A stretch of DNA of 35,092 nt from Bacteroidales bacterium (GTDB lineage: Bacteria > Bacteroidota > Bacteroidia > Bacteroidales > Muribaculaceae). Position 1 is the first letter of the stretch, and each line of letters starts with the position of its first letter. The position numbers and the translations under genes are program-made. The stretch spans positions 1 through 35,092 of the forward strand of contig SFJG01000014.1 in assembly GCA_004555955.1 (NCBI GenBank), in the 5' to 3' direction. Under the pieces are notes generated by a model. That model was not told the DNA's origin. It worked only from the letters and a program-made list of their open reading frames with translations, and did not search any database. Of the stretch, positions 23,041 through 31,800 are shown piece after piece.

Positions 23041-23883
23041 ATGAAACTACTAAAACGTATCGCTACCCTCGTACTGATTCTATCGGTATCCCTACCCGCT
23101 TGCGCCTCCGTGCTCGACACCATACAGGTCTACAGCCCGTCGATGAAACGCAAAATCAACGTATCGGTAATCAAACCCGACAACATCACTCCGCGCGACA
23201 CGCTCCCGACGGTTTACCTCCTGCACGGCTACGGCGACAACAATATCCGCGGATATCTCGGGCTCTCCAACGTGCGCAGCTATGCCGATGCGCTTCGTTT
23301 GCTCATCGTTATCCCTGATGCCGAAACAAGCTGGTACTTCGACAGCCCAATCGACCCTAAATGCCGTTTCGAGACTTTCGTATCGTCAGAACTCGTAAAA
23401 TATATCGACGCAAACTATCCCACAAAAGCAGACCGCAGCGCTCGTGCAGTTACCGGGCTCAGCATGGGCGGACACGGCGCGCTCTTCCTCGCCATCCGCC
23501 ATCAAGACACGTTCGGCGCTGCCGGCTCGATGAGTGGAGGTGTCGACTTCCGCCCTTTCCCCAACAGTTGGGACATCAAACTTCGGCTCGGCACCAAGGC
23601 TAACAACCCGAAAACTTGGGACGCCTACACCGTTATGGCGCAACTCCCTAAGCTCAAGCCCGGCGCTCTTTCGCTAATTATCGACTGCGGAACCGAAGAC
23701 TTCTTCTACAAAGTGAATTGCAACCTCCACGCCGAGTTGACTCGACTGGGCATCCCACACGAATTCACATCTCGCCCCGGCAACCACTCTTGGAACTACT
23801 GGAAACGTTCGCTCCGCGACCACATGCTCTTCTTCAACGACTTCTTCCACAAAGCAACCGTCGAAGTGCCATTTTGCAACTAA
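23041..23883 (+). CDS. Exported esterase, alpha/beta hydrolase (esterase D/CE1-like)
   Basis: A 280-residue hydrolase with an N-terminal export signal. LPAC at 18-21 could serve as a lipobox, so it may be a lipoprotein. The fold markers are YLLHGYGDNN (59-68), the nucleophile Ser141 in GLSMGGHG, and probable Asp220 (DCGTED) and His249 (GNHSW) to complete the triad. Relatives include S-formylglutathione hydrolase-like tributyrin esterases and CE1 acetyl- or feruloyl-esterases acting on plant polysaccharide decorations; the substrate here is unknown. It has its own promoter and terminator. Confidence 0.88.
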   Translation: MKLLKRIATLVLILSVSLPACASVLDTIQVYSPSMKRKINVSVIKPDNITPRDTLPTVYLLHGYGDNNIRGYLGLSNVRSYADALRLLIVIPDAETSWYFDSPIDPKCRFETFVSSELVKYIDANYPTKADRSARAVTGLSMGGHGALFLAIRHQDTFGAAGSMSGGVDFRPFPNSWDIKLRLGTKANNPKTWDAYTVMAQLPKLKPGALSLIIDCGTEDFFYKVNCNLHAELTRLGIPHEFTSRPGNHSWNYWKRSLRDHMLFFNDFFHKATVEVPFCN

Positions 23884-23900
23884 AAATAATAGACATCACA

Positions 23901-23949
23901 AAATTCCGGACAAAATCGCTTTCAATTTGCCCGGAATTTTTTATTTTTG
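23901..23949 (+). terminator. Terminator overlapping the ansA promoter
   Basis: AAATTCCGG (23901-23909) pairs with CCGGAATTT (23931-23939) and leads into a T run. That T run merges with TATTTTTG (23942-23949), a -7 box 25 bases before the asparaginase ATG. Confidence 0.7.
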
Positions 23950-23973
23950 CAGCACAAATAATACATCTCAGTT

Positions 23974-25008
23974 ATGGCAAGACCCAAAATTATGATTATC
24001 TACACCGGTGGAACTATCGGCATGATAGAAAATCCCGTAACTCACTCGCTTCAACCTTTTGATTTCACACATCTTATTGACAACGTCCCCAAAATCAAGA
24101 AACTCGACTACGAAATCAACAACATACAATTTCATCCACCCATCGATTCCGCCAATATGGACCCCGAACGATGGGTCGAAATAGCCCGGAGCATCGCCGA
24201 CAATTATGCCGACTACGACGGATTCGTCGTGCTCCACGGCACCGACACTATGGCTTACACGGCTTCTGCGCTCAGCTTTATGCTCGAAAACCTCCACAAA
24301 CCGGTCATCATCACAGGCTCACAACTCCCTATCGGCGAGGTGCGTACCGACGGCGAAGAAAACCTCATCACCGCTCTGCAAATCGCTGCCGCTACCGACA
24401 TCGACGGCGAACCGATGGTCCAAGAAGTGGCTATCCTCTTCGAAGACTACCTCTGGCGAGGCAACCGAAGCACAAAAATCAGCGCCGACTACTTCAACGC
24501 ATTCAAGAGCAACAACTACCCCTACCTCGCCAAAATCGGTCTTGACATTCAGTTTCATAAAGAACGACTTCTGCGCAACCACGCACACCGTCCGCTGAAA
24601 GTGCAGTACAACCTCGACCGCAACGTGATGTTTCTAACCCTCTTCCCCGGCATCACCGAGACAACCCTACGTCACCTGCTTGCCACTCCCGGCATTAAAG
24701 GAATCGTCATGAAATCGTTCGGCGCCGGAAACGCACCCACCGACCGCTGGTTTGTCGACGCCATCCACGACGCCGTCAAGCGCGAAATCGTAATCGTCAA
24801 CGTCACACAATGCGTCAACGGCGGAGTCAATTCCGAGCGCTATATGACCGGAAATGCAATGTCGGCTGCCGGCGTCATCAGCGGAAACGACATTACCAGC
24901 GAAGCCGCTCTCACTAAGCTTATGTACCTCTTCGGCATGGGACTCACCGCCGACGAAGTGAAAAAGTATCTCAACTTCTCCCTTTGCGGCGAAGTTTCTA
25001 TATCGTAG
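23974..25008 (+). CDS. ansA: Type I (cytoplasmic) L-asparaginase
   Basis: Hydrolyses L-asparagine to aspartate and ammonia. The 344-residue chain has no signal peptide. The first threonine motif IIYTGGTIGM is at residues 8-17. The second, VVLHGTDTMAYTAS (85-98), supplies Thr90-Asp91. A lysine in RGNRSTKISAD (about 168) completes the family set. KPVIITGSQLPIGEVRTDGEEN lies between (about 109-130). The C-terminal domain has VMKSFGAGNAP and TQCVNGGVN, typical of AnsA. Absence of an export signal favours the type I, low-affinity enzyme over the periplasmic type II. Confidence 0.94.
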   Translation: MARPKIMIIYTGGTIGMIENPVTHSLQPFDFTHLIDNVPKIKKLDYEINNIQFHPPIDSANMDPERWVEIARSIADNYADYDGFVVLHGTDTMAYTASALSFMLENLHKPVIITGSQLPIGEVRTDGEENLITALQIAAATDIDGEPMVQEVAILFEDYLWRGNRSTKISADYFNAFKSNNYPYLAKIGLDIQFHKERLLRNHAHRPLKVQYNLDRNVMFLTLFPGITETTLRHLLATPGIKGIVMKSFGAGNAPTDRWFVDAIHDAVKREIVIVNVTQCVNGGVNSERYMTGNAMSAAGVISGNDITSEAALTKLMYLFGMGLTADEVKKYLNFSLCGEVSIS

Positions 25009-25050
25009 CCCAATTAATATTTTTTAATAAGGAAATTTTTCCACAATTCA

Positions 25051-25080
25051 TTGTTATATCCGAAAAATGTTGTAATTTTG
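25051..25080 (+). promoter_or_regulatory. Promoter of pckA
   Basis: TTG (25051-25053), a 19-base spacer and TAATTTTG (25073-25080), with a leader of about 50 bases to ATG 25136. Confidence 0.75.
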
Positions 25081-25135
25081 CCACAGTTTTTAAGGTTTGA
25101 TATTTTAAACATTCACTATTTATAATCTATCGAAA

Positions 25136-26743
25136 ATGAGTACACTCGATTTAACAAAGTATGGTATCACAGGTGCAACCGAAATTTTGCACAACCCATC
25201 TTACGAGCAACTGTTTAAAGATGAAACCAATCCGGCTCTCGAAGGCTACGAAAAAGGTCAAGAAACCGAACTTGGTGCAGTAAACGTAATGACCGGCATC
25301 TACACCGGACGTTCTCCTAAAGACAAATTCTTTGTAAAAGACGCTACAAGCGAAAACACCATCTGGTGGACTTCCGACGAATATAAAAACGACAACAAGC
25401 CCGTTACCGAAGCTACTTGGGCAGAGTTGAAAAAAATCGCACAAAAAGAGCTCTCAAACAAGAAGCTTTACGTAGTTGATGCTTTCTGCGGCGCTAACCC
25501 CGCTACTCGCCTTAAAGTGCGCTTCATCGTTGAAGTTGCTTGGCAAGCTCACTTCGTAACTAACATGTTCATCCGCCCGACTGCTGAGGAACTCGCTAAC
25601 TACGGCGAACCCGACTTCGTTGTCTACAACGCTTCGAAAGCAAAAGTAGAAAACTACAAAGAACTCGGCTTGAACTCGGAAACAGCATGCGTGTTCAACC
25701 TCACTTCGAAAGAGCAAATCATCATCAACACATGGTACGGTGGCGAAATGAAGAAAGGTATGTTCTCAATCATGAACTACTACAATCCTCTTCGCGGCAT
25801 CGCTTCTATGCACTGCTCGGCTAACACCAACAAAGAAGGCACCGACTCTGCTATCTTCTTCGGCCTTTCTGGAACAGGTAAAACTACCCTTTCTACCGAC
25901 CCGAAACGTTTGCTCATCGGCGACGACGAACACGGTTGGGACGACGAAGGCGTATTCAACTACGAAGGCGGCTGCTACGCTAAGGTTATCAACCTCGACA
26001 AAGAAAGCGAGCCCGACATCTACAACGCTATCAAGCGCAACGCACTGCTCGAAAACGTTACCGTTGACGCTAACGGCAAAATCGACTTCGCCGACAAGAG
26101 CGTAACAGAAAACACTCGCGTTTCTTACCCCATCAACCACATCGAAAACGTTGTTAAGCCCGTTTCGAAAGGTCCGCACGCTCACCAAGTTATCTTCCTT
26201 TCGGCTGACGCATTCGGCGTACTTCCTCCCGTTTCGATTCTCGACTCTGAGCAAACAAAATACTACTTCCTCTCCGGCTTTACCGCTAAACTCGCCGGCA
26301 CAGAACGTGGCATCACAGAGCCGACTCCGACATTCTCAGCTTGCTTCGGCGCAGCATTCCTTTCGTTGCACCCCACAAAATATGCTGAAGAACTCGTAAA
26401 ACGTATGGAAAAAGTCGGCGCTAAAGCATACCTCGTTAACACAGGTTGGAACGGCACAGGCAAGCGTATCTCTATCCGCGACACCCGCGGCATCATCGAC
26501 GCTATCCTCGACGGCTCTATCGACAAAGCTCCGACAAAGACTATTCCTTACTTCAACTTCGTAGTTCCGACAGAACTCCCCGGCGTCGACACCAACATCC
26601 TCGACCCGCGCGACACTTACGACTGCGCTTGCAAGTGGGAAGAAAAAGCTAAAGACCTCGCTGCTCGCTTCATCAAAAACTTCTCTAAATTCGAAGGTAA
26701 CGAAGCAGGTAAAGCTCTCGTGGCTGCAGGTCCGAAACTCTAA
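25136..26743 (+). CDS. pckA: Phosphoenolpyruvate carboxykinase (ATP)
   Basis: Interconverts oxaloacetate and PEP. In succinate-producing Bacteroidales it usually runs toward oxaloacetate, fixing CO2 and making ATP (family and lineage knowledge). The 535 residues include YTGRSPKDKFFVKD (about 57-70), the kinase-1a P-loop FGLSGTGKTTLSTDP (about 242-256) and the kinase-2/metal segment GDDEHGWDDEGVFN. NTGWNGTGKRISIRDTR is near 437-453. Codons are strongly biased (Ala GCT, Gly GGC, Arg CGC/CGT), as in highly expressed genes of this window. It has its own promoter and a perfect terminator. Confidence 0.97.
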   Translation: MSTLDLTKYGITGATEILHNPSYEQLFKDETNPALEGYEKGQETELGAVNVMTGIYTGRSPKDKFFVKDATSENTIWWTSDEYKNDNKPVTEATWAELKKIAQKELSNKKLYVVDAFCGANPATRLKVRFIVEVAWQAHFVTNMFIRPTAEELANYGEPDFVVYNASKAKVENYKELGLNSETACVFNLTSKEQIIINTWYGGEMKKGMFSIMNYYNPLRGIASMHCSANTNKEGTDSAIFFGLSGTGKTTLSTDPKRLLIGDDEHGWDDEGVFNYEGGCYAKVINLDKESEPDIYNAIKRNALLENVTVDANGKIDFADKSVTENTRVSYPINHIENVVKPVSKGPHAHQVIFLSADAFGVLPPVSILDSEQTKYYFLSGFTAKLAGTERGITEPTPTFSACFGAAFLSLHPTKYAEELVKRMEKVGAKAYLVNTGWNGTGKRISIRDTRGIIDAILDGSIDKAPTKTIPYFNFVVPTELPGVDTNILDPRDTYDCACKWEEKAKDLAARFIKNFSKFEGNEAGKALVAAGPKL

Positions 26744-26777
26744 ATCGTTCCAAACATTTAGATTTTCACAAACGCAT

Positions 26778-26814
26778 AAAGCGTGGCGAAAACTCCTTTC
26801 GCCACGCTTTTGCT
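26778..26814 (+). terminator. Terminator after pckA
   Basis: AAAGCGTGGCGAAA (26778-26791) pairs perfectly with TTTCGCCACGCTTT (26797-26810), a 14-base stem with a 5-base loop and T-rich 3' end. Confidence 0.92.
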
Positions 26815-26911
26815 TTACATTCTCAAGGCAAAACTCAATTCCCAATTTCCACAAAAAACGACTCTTTACAGTTATTTTACCGCTATTTAGTATTATTAAT
26901 CAATAAAATAG

Positions 26912-26942
26912 TTGTAAGTTTGTTTAGAAAGTTATACCTTTG
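26912..26942 (+). promoter_or_regulatory. Promoter of the TPR lipoprotein gene
   Basis: TTG (26912-26914), a 20-base spacer and TACCTTTG (26935-26942). The predicted leader is about 67 bases. Confidence 0.75.
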
Positions 26943-27013
26943 TATAGGTCAAAATATATAGTTAGAGTTTGACTCCATATAGACGACAACAAACAACTTT
27001 AACAAATAAAATT

Positions 27014-28696
27014 ATGAACAAAAAGATTGGTATGTTTCTGATGGTCGGCGCAATCGCACTGACCGGTTGTAACAAGAAGATGGGTCCTTTCGCATCTGAT
27101 TATTTTACAACAAACCCAACTCCCCTCGAAGTAGTAGGCGACAACGTTCCGGCAACAATCACAGCTAACGTTCCGCAAAAATTCTTCAAGAAAAATGCGC
27201 AAGTTACAGTCACTCCTTACCTCGTGTTCGGCAACGACTCTGTAGCTGCTCAATCAAGCACTTTCCAAGGTGAAAAAGTTAATGGCAACGCTCCGACAGT
27301 CAGCTATGCTAACGGCGGTACTTTCACTATCCCTGCAAACTGGGCTTACGACCCCGCTATGATGAAGAGCGACCTCTACTTGAACTTCAACGTTGTTCAA
27401 GGCAAAAAGACATACGCACTTCCGCGCGTAAAAGTTGGCGAAGGCGTTAACGCTACAGCTACTCTCGCCGGTGCAGGCACTGTTGACCCGGCTGCCGCTG
27501 CCGACAAATATCAACGCATCATCAACGACAAAGTCGACGCCGACATCATGTTCCTCGTCAACAAAGCCGACATCCGCGCTACCGAGCTCAAACGCGAAGA
27601 TGGCGTGAAGAGCCTCAACAGCACTGTCAAAGATGCTGCCGCTACCGACAACAAAGAAGTTGAAGGCATCCACATTTCTTCGTTCGCTTCTCCGGAAGGT
27701 GGTGTTAAATTCAACACAAAACTTTCTGAAAAACGTGAGCAATCTACCCTCAAATACATGGAAAAGAACCTCAAGGCTGACAAGGTGGATAACTTCGGCA
27801 AACTTACTTCCGAATTTACTCCGCAAGACTGGGAAGGCTTCCAGAAACTCGTTTCGCAAAGCAACATCCAAGACAAAGACCTCATCCTCAGCGTGCTTTC
27901 TATGTACAAAGACCCCGAAGTGAGAGAAAAAGAAATCCGCAACCTTTCTTCTGTTTTCGACCAACTCAAAAAAGAGATTCTCCCGCAACTTCGTTACTCT
28001 CGCATCACTGCTTCTATCAACACCATCGGTCGCAGTGACGACGAAATCAAAGCGCAATTCAAAGAAGACGCTTCCAAACTTTCTGTTGACGAACTCCTCT
28101 ACTGCGCTACTTTGACCGACAACAACAACGAGAAAGAAGCAATCTACAAAGAAGCTGCAAAACTCTATCCGAACGACTACCGCACAGCGAACAACCTCGG
28201 TAAGGCTCAATTCGTTAACGGCGAATACGATGCTGCTAAGGCTAACTTCGAAAAAGCTGCGAAACTCAACCCGAGCAGCAACGAGGCTAAGATGAACCTC
28301 GGTCTTATCAAGATGCTCAACAAAGACTACGAAGGTGCTCGCCAAGCATTCGGTAGCGCTGCCGGCGTAGACGGACTCAACGACGCTATGGGCGTTTACT
28401 ACATCAAGAAAGGTGACTACCAAACTGCTGCAAAAGCATTTGGCGACTCTAAGACTAACAACGCCGCTCTTGCTCAAATCCTCGTTAACGACTACAGCAA
28501 GGCTCAAGCTACTCTCAACGCCGTTAAGAACCCCAACGCTACTACTTACTACATGATGGCAGTCGTAGCTGCTCGCACCGGCAACGAACAAGCCGTTTAT
28601 GCTAACCTCCGCAAAGCTGCAAGCCTCGACTCTTCACTCAAGGCTAAAGCCGCTGTCGACAAAGAATTTGCTAACTACAACGTTGCAAACATCTAA
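27014..28696 (+). CDS. Abundant-type lipoprotein with OmpA-like and TPR domains
   Basis: From ATG 27014 the protein has 560 residues. The signal ends in a lipobox, IALTGC, with Cys19 lipidated. An N-terminal beta domain covers about 30-160. A degenerate OmpA-like peptidoglycan-binding region lies at about 165-350 (VEGIHISSFASPEGG, then LSEKREQSTLKYME). TPR repeats run from about 375 to 545 (DYRTANNLGKAQFVNGEYDA and KMNLGLIKMLNKDYEGARQA). The frame is open to 26969, but the region before 27014 lacks a signal peptide. Strong promoter, terminator and narrow codon choice suggest very high expression. The function is probably envelope scaffolding between outer membrane and peptidoglycan, which is inference. 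Confidence 0.88.
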   Translation: MNKKIGMFLMVGAIALTGCNKKMGPFASDYFTTNPTPLEVVGDNVPATITANVPQKFFKKNAQVTVTPYLVFGNDSVAAQSSTFQGEKVNGNAPTVSYANGGTFTIPANWAYDPAMMKSDLYLNFNVVQGKKTYALPRVKVGEGVNATATLAGAGTVDPAAAADKYQRIINDKVDADIMFLVNKADIRATELKREDGVKSLNSTVKDAAATDNKEVEGIHISSFASPEGGVKFNTKLSEKREQSTLKYMEKNLKADKVDNFGKLTSEFTPQDWEGFQKLVSQSNIQDKDLILSVLSMYKDPEVREKEIRNLSSVFDQLKKEILPQLRYSRITASINTIGRSDDEIKAQFKEDASKLSVDELLYCATLTDNNNEKEAIYKEAAKLYPNDYRTANNLGKAQFVNGEYDAAKANFEKAAKLNPSSNEAKMNLGLIKMLNKDYEGARQAFGSAAGVDGLNDAMGVYYIKKGDYQTAAKAFGDSKTNNAALAQILVNDYSKAQATLNAVKNPNATTYYMMAVVAARTGNEQAVYANLRKAASLDSSLKAKAAVDKEFANYNVANI

Positions 28697-28718
28697 TTAG
28701 CATAACATACTATAACAT

Positions 28719-28757
28719 AAAAGGTTGCTTCACCAATCCGGCGAAGCAACCTTTTTT
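28719..28757 (+). terminator. Terminator after the TPR lipoprotein gene
   Basis: AAAAGGTTGCTTC (28719-28731) pairs with GAAGCAACCTTTT from 28743 and is followed by T. Confidence 0.9.
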
Positions 28758-28809
28758 ATTTGCGCCTACAAAAAACGGCAAGAAAAATCGAATGTTTCAC
28801 AAAAATATT

Positions 28810-28817
28810 GTAACTTT
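28810..28817 (+). promoter_or_regulatory. -7 box of the GLUG protein gene
   Basis: TAACTTTG, 70 bases before the ATG; the -33 element is not clear. Confidence 0.5.
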
Positions 28818-28887
28818 GGGCAGTTCATAAAAGTAATGTAACTCAATCATTCAAAACGACTTACAAACAAAAAACATATTAAAAGAT

Positions 28888-31800
28888 ATGAAGAAGGAAT
28901 TGACAATTAGAAAATGGCAGCAGACTGTTCGCTTGGTTACAATCTGCTTATGTTTGATTGTTCCTGTTCTTGCATTCGGAGCGATTTCGCCAACCAAGCC
29001 ATTAGGCTCCGGCACGAGTAGCGACCCGTATCTAATCAGCAACGCAAACGAATTGTATTGGTTTGCGAGGCTCGTAAACGGTACCGGCAGCGAAAGTCAG
29101 AACACGAGCGCTTGCGCAAAATTGACGGCAAATATCACCGTCAATCCCCCAGTGCTGGATCCGAACGGAAATCTTTTGCCGACCACTTACTCTTATACCG
29201 TTTGGGAGCCAATCGGCTACCACAACAGCAATTCCGACTATGCTCGTTTTACAGGATCTATCGACGGCAACGGCAAGACTATCAGCGGATTGTATTTGAA
29301 CGACACAAGCCGCAGCTATATAGGTTTCTGCGGATACGGTGGCGGTACGATAACGAATCTGGGCATCGTGGATTCATATTTCAAGGGAAATCAAAACGTT
29401 GGAGTGGTCTACGGCTACAACGAAGGCACTGTGAGCCAATGCTATAGCAAAGGCACGGCGAGCGGCACGGATGGAATCGGCGGCGTGTGCGGCTCGACGG
29501 CTTTCGGAAATGTCGAAAACAGCTACAATCAAGGCAAGGTTGTAGGCACCGGTAGCTATGTCGGTGGCGTTGTAGGAGCAAATCAATACGGCAAAATAAG
29601 CAATTGCTACAGCGCCGGAACGGTAAGCGGCTCAACAACAAACAGAGGTGGCGTTTGTGGTTACAACAGCGGCACGATTAAGAATTGCTACTACGACAAG
29701 TCGAAATGCTCTAGCGGAGGCATCGCAAATGCCGACGTGGCAAGCCAAGCCGAAGGCAAATCCTCGTCGATATTTCTAAGCGGCGAAGTGGCTTACAAAC
29801 TGCAAGGTAGCCAAAGTTCCGCAATCTGGGGACAAACCATCAGCAGCGACATTTACCCGACATTAGGCGGTAAAAAGGTGTATTACGGCTACATAAATTG
29901 CACCGACATCGCCTACTCTAACAACGAGACAAGCGACACGCCCAAGCATAGTTACGACAACGGCTTTTGCACCGTTTGCGGCGCTCTTCAGCCCGCAGAG
30001 GTCGTAAGCTCGAGCAATCACCCCGAGCTTATGAGCACGCACCCCGGCTATTATACTATCGGAAATGCCGGGCAGCTATATTGGTATGCAAACAAAGTGA
30101 ACAACGACCGTCAAGCAAGTATTGACGCAGTGCTTACTGCCAATATTAATGTTAACAACCACGTTTTAAATGATAATTTTGAATTTTCGTGCGACGCAAG
30201 CGAATTGCGAGTTTGGAATCCGATTGGTTATCATACCGAAACCGGCTACGTGAAATACAACGGCGTTTTCGACGGCAACAACTACTACATCAACGGGCTC
30301 TACTTCGCCAATGGCAATACGGATTATGTAGGCTTCATCGGCTATTACGGCGGCACGGTAAGTAATTTGGCTGTCATAAATTCAGTCCTCAAGGGCGGTT
30401 CAAACGTCGGAGGCATCTGCGGCTGGGGCGACGGCACGATTACTAACTGCTATTATTACGGCACGGTGCAAGGCTCCTCAAATGTAGGAGGTCTTTGCGG
30501 ACAGAATTTAAATACTCTCAGCGTTATCAACAACAGTTTCTTTGCCGGCAAAATCTCCGGCTCATCAAACGTCGGCAGCATTATCGGTAAAAGCAACGGC
30601 ATCGTGGCAAACTGCTACTACGACTCGACGAAGAGCGCAGTCGGAGGCATTTGCGGAGCGGATATCAGCGGTAAGGCTGAGGGCAAAACATTCGAACAGT
30701 TTAAAAGTGGAGAAGTGGCATACCTGCTATCGTTGGGATGCACAATCGATGGAGAGAAGTACGACGGCAACTCTTGGGGACAAATCCTCGGACTTCTCGA
30801 CTATCCGTTTTTAGGAAGTAGAAAAGTATATTTCGGCTATGAGGAAGGCACTTGCAATGCTGTCTACTCAAACAGCCCGCTGAACACAACGCCGACGCAC
30901 AGTTTTGACAAGAAAGGCTTCTGCACCGCCTGCGGCGCATACAAGCCGGCAGAAATCATCAGCGCAAGCCACCATCCGGAAATGTGCGAAAAGCACAACG
31001 GCTATTACGCCATCGAATGCCCGGGCAATCTCTACTGGCTCGCCGAACAGGTTAATGCCGGCAACACGGCTATCAATGCCGTTTTGGCATCGAATATCGT
31101 CATCAATGGAACTTTAGAATACGACGAAACAGACGCAAACAATGCTCTGCAATGGACACCTATCGGCTATTATAACAGTGCGAACGACAAGTTGCTCTAC
31201 AGCGGCAATTTCGACGGCAATGGCAAGACTATCCGCGGATTGTGCATTATTGACACAAGTTGCAACTATGTCGGGCTGTTTGGTGCAAACGGCGGAAAAA
31301 TAGAGAATCTCGGAATTGTAGAATCCCACATCAAAGGCAACAAATACGTAGGTAGCATCTGCGGATACAACTTGGGAGGTATAATCACAAACTGTTATAA
31401 CCATTGCGACATCATAGGTACCGACTATGTTGGTGGAATATCCGGCTCGACCACATCAAGCATCTCAAACTGCTATAATATCGGATTAATACAAGCCGAA
31501 ACAGTCAACAAGTCTGCAATATGCAGCGACTACGGTTCGGGAACCATTACGAACTGCTATTGTACCTTTGAATACTCAAAAGACAAAAATAATGAAGGGG
31601 TAACCAAATTCGAAGGGGCATTGGAATTCAAAAACGGCAAGGTTGCCTACCTCTTGCAAGGCAATCAGAGCACTCACGTGTGGGGACAAAAAATCGGCAC
31701 GGACAAATATCCCGTCATATTTGGTGACCCTGTATACTATGGCTATGATTGCGCCGGATTGAAATATTCAAATGAAGAGTTGCCGACGACGCAACCTGAC

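Noticed and set aside
27254..28591. 445-codon minus-strand frame opposite the TPR lipoprotein
   Set aside because: Antisense shadow of a strongly biased gene.
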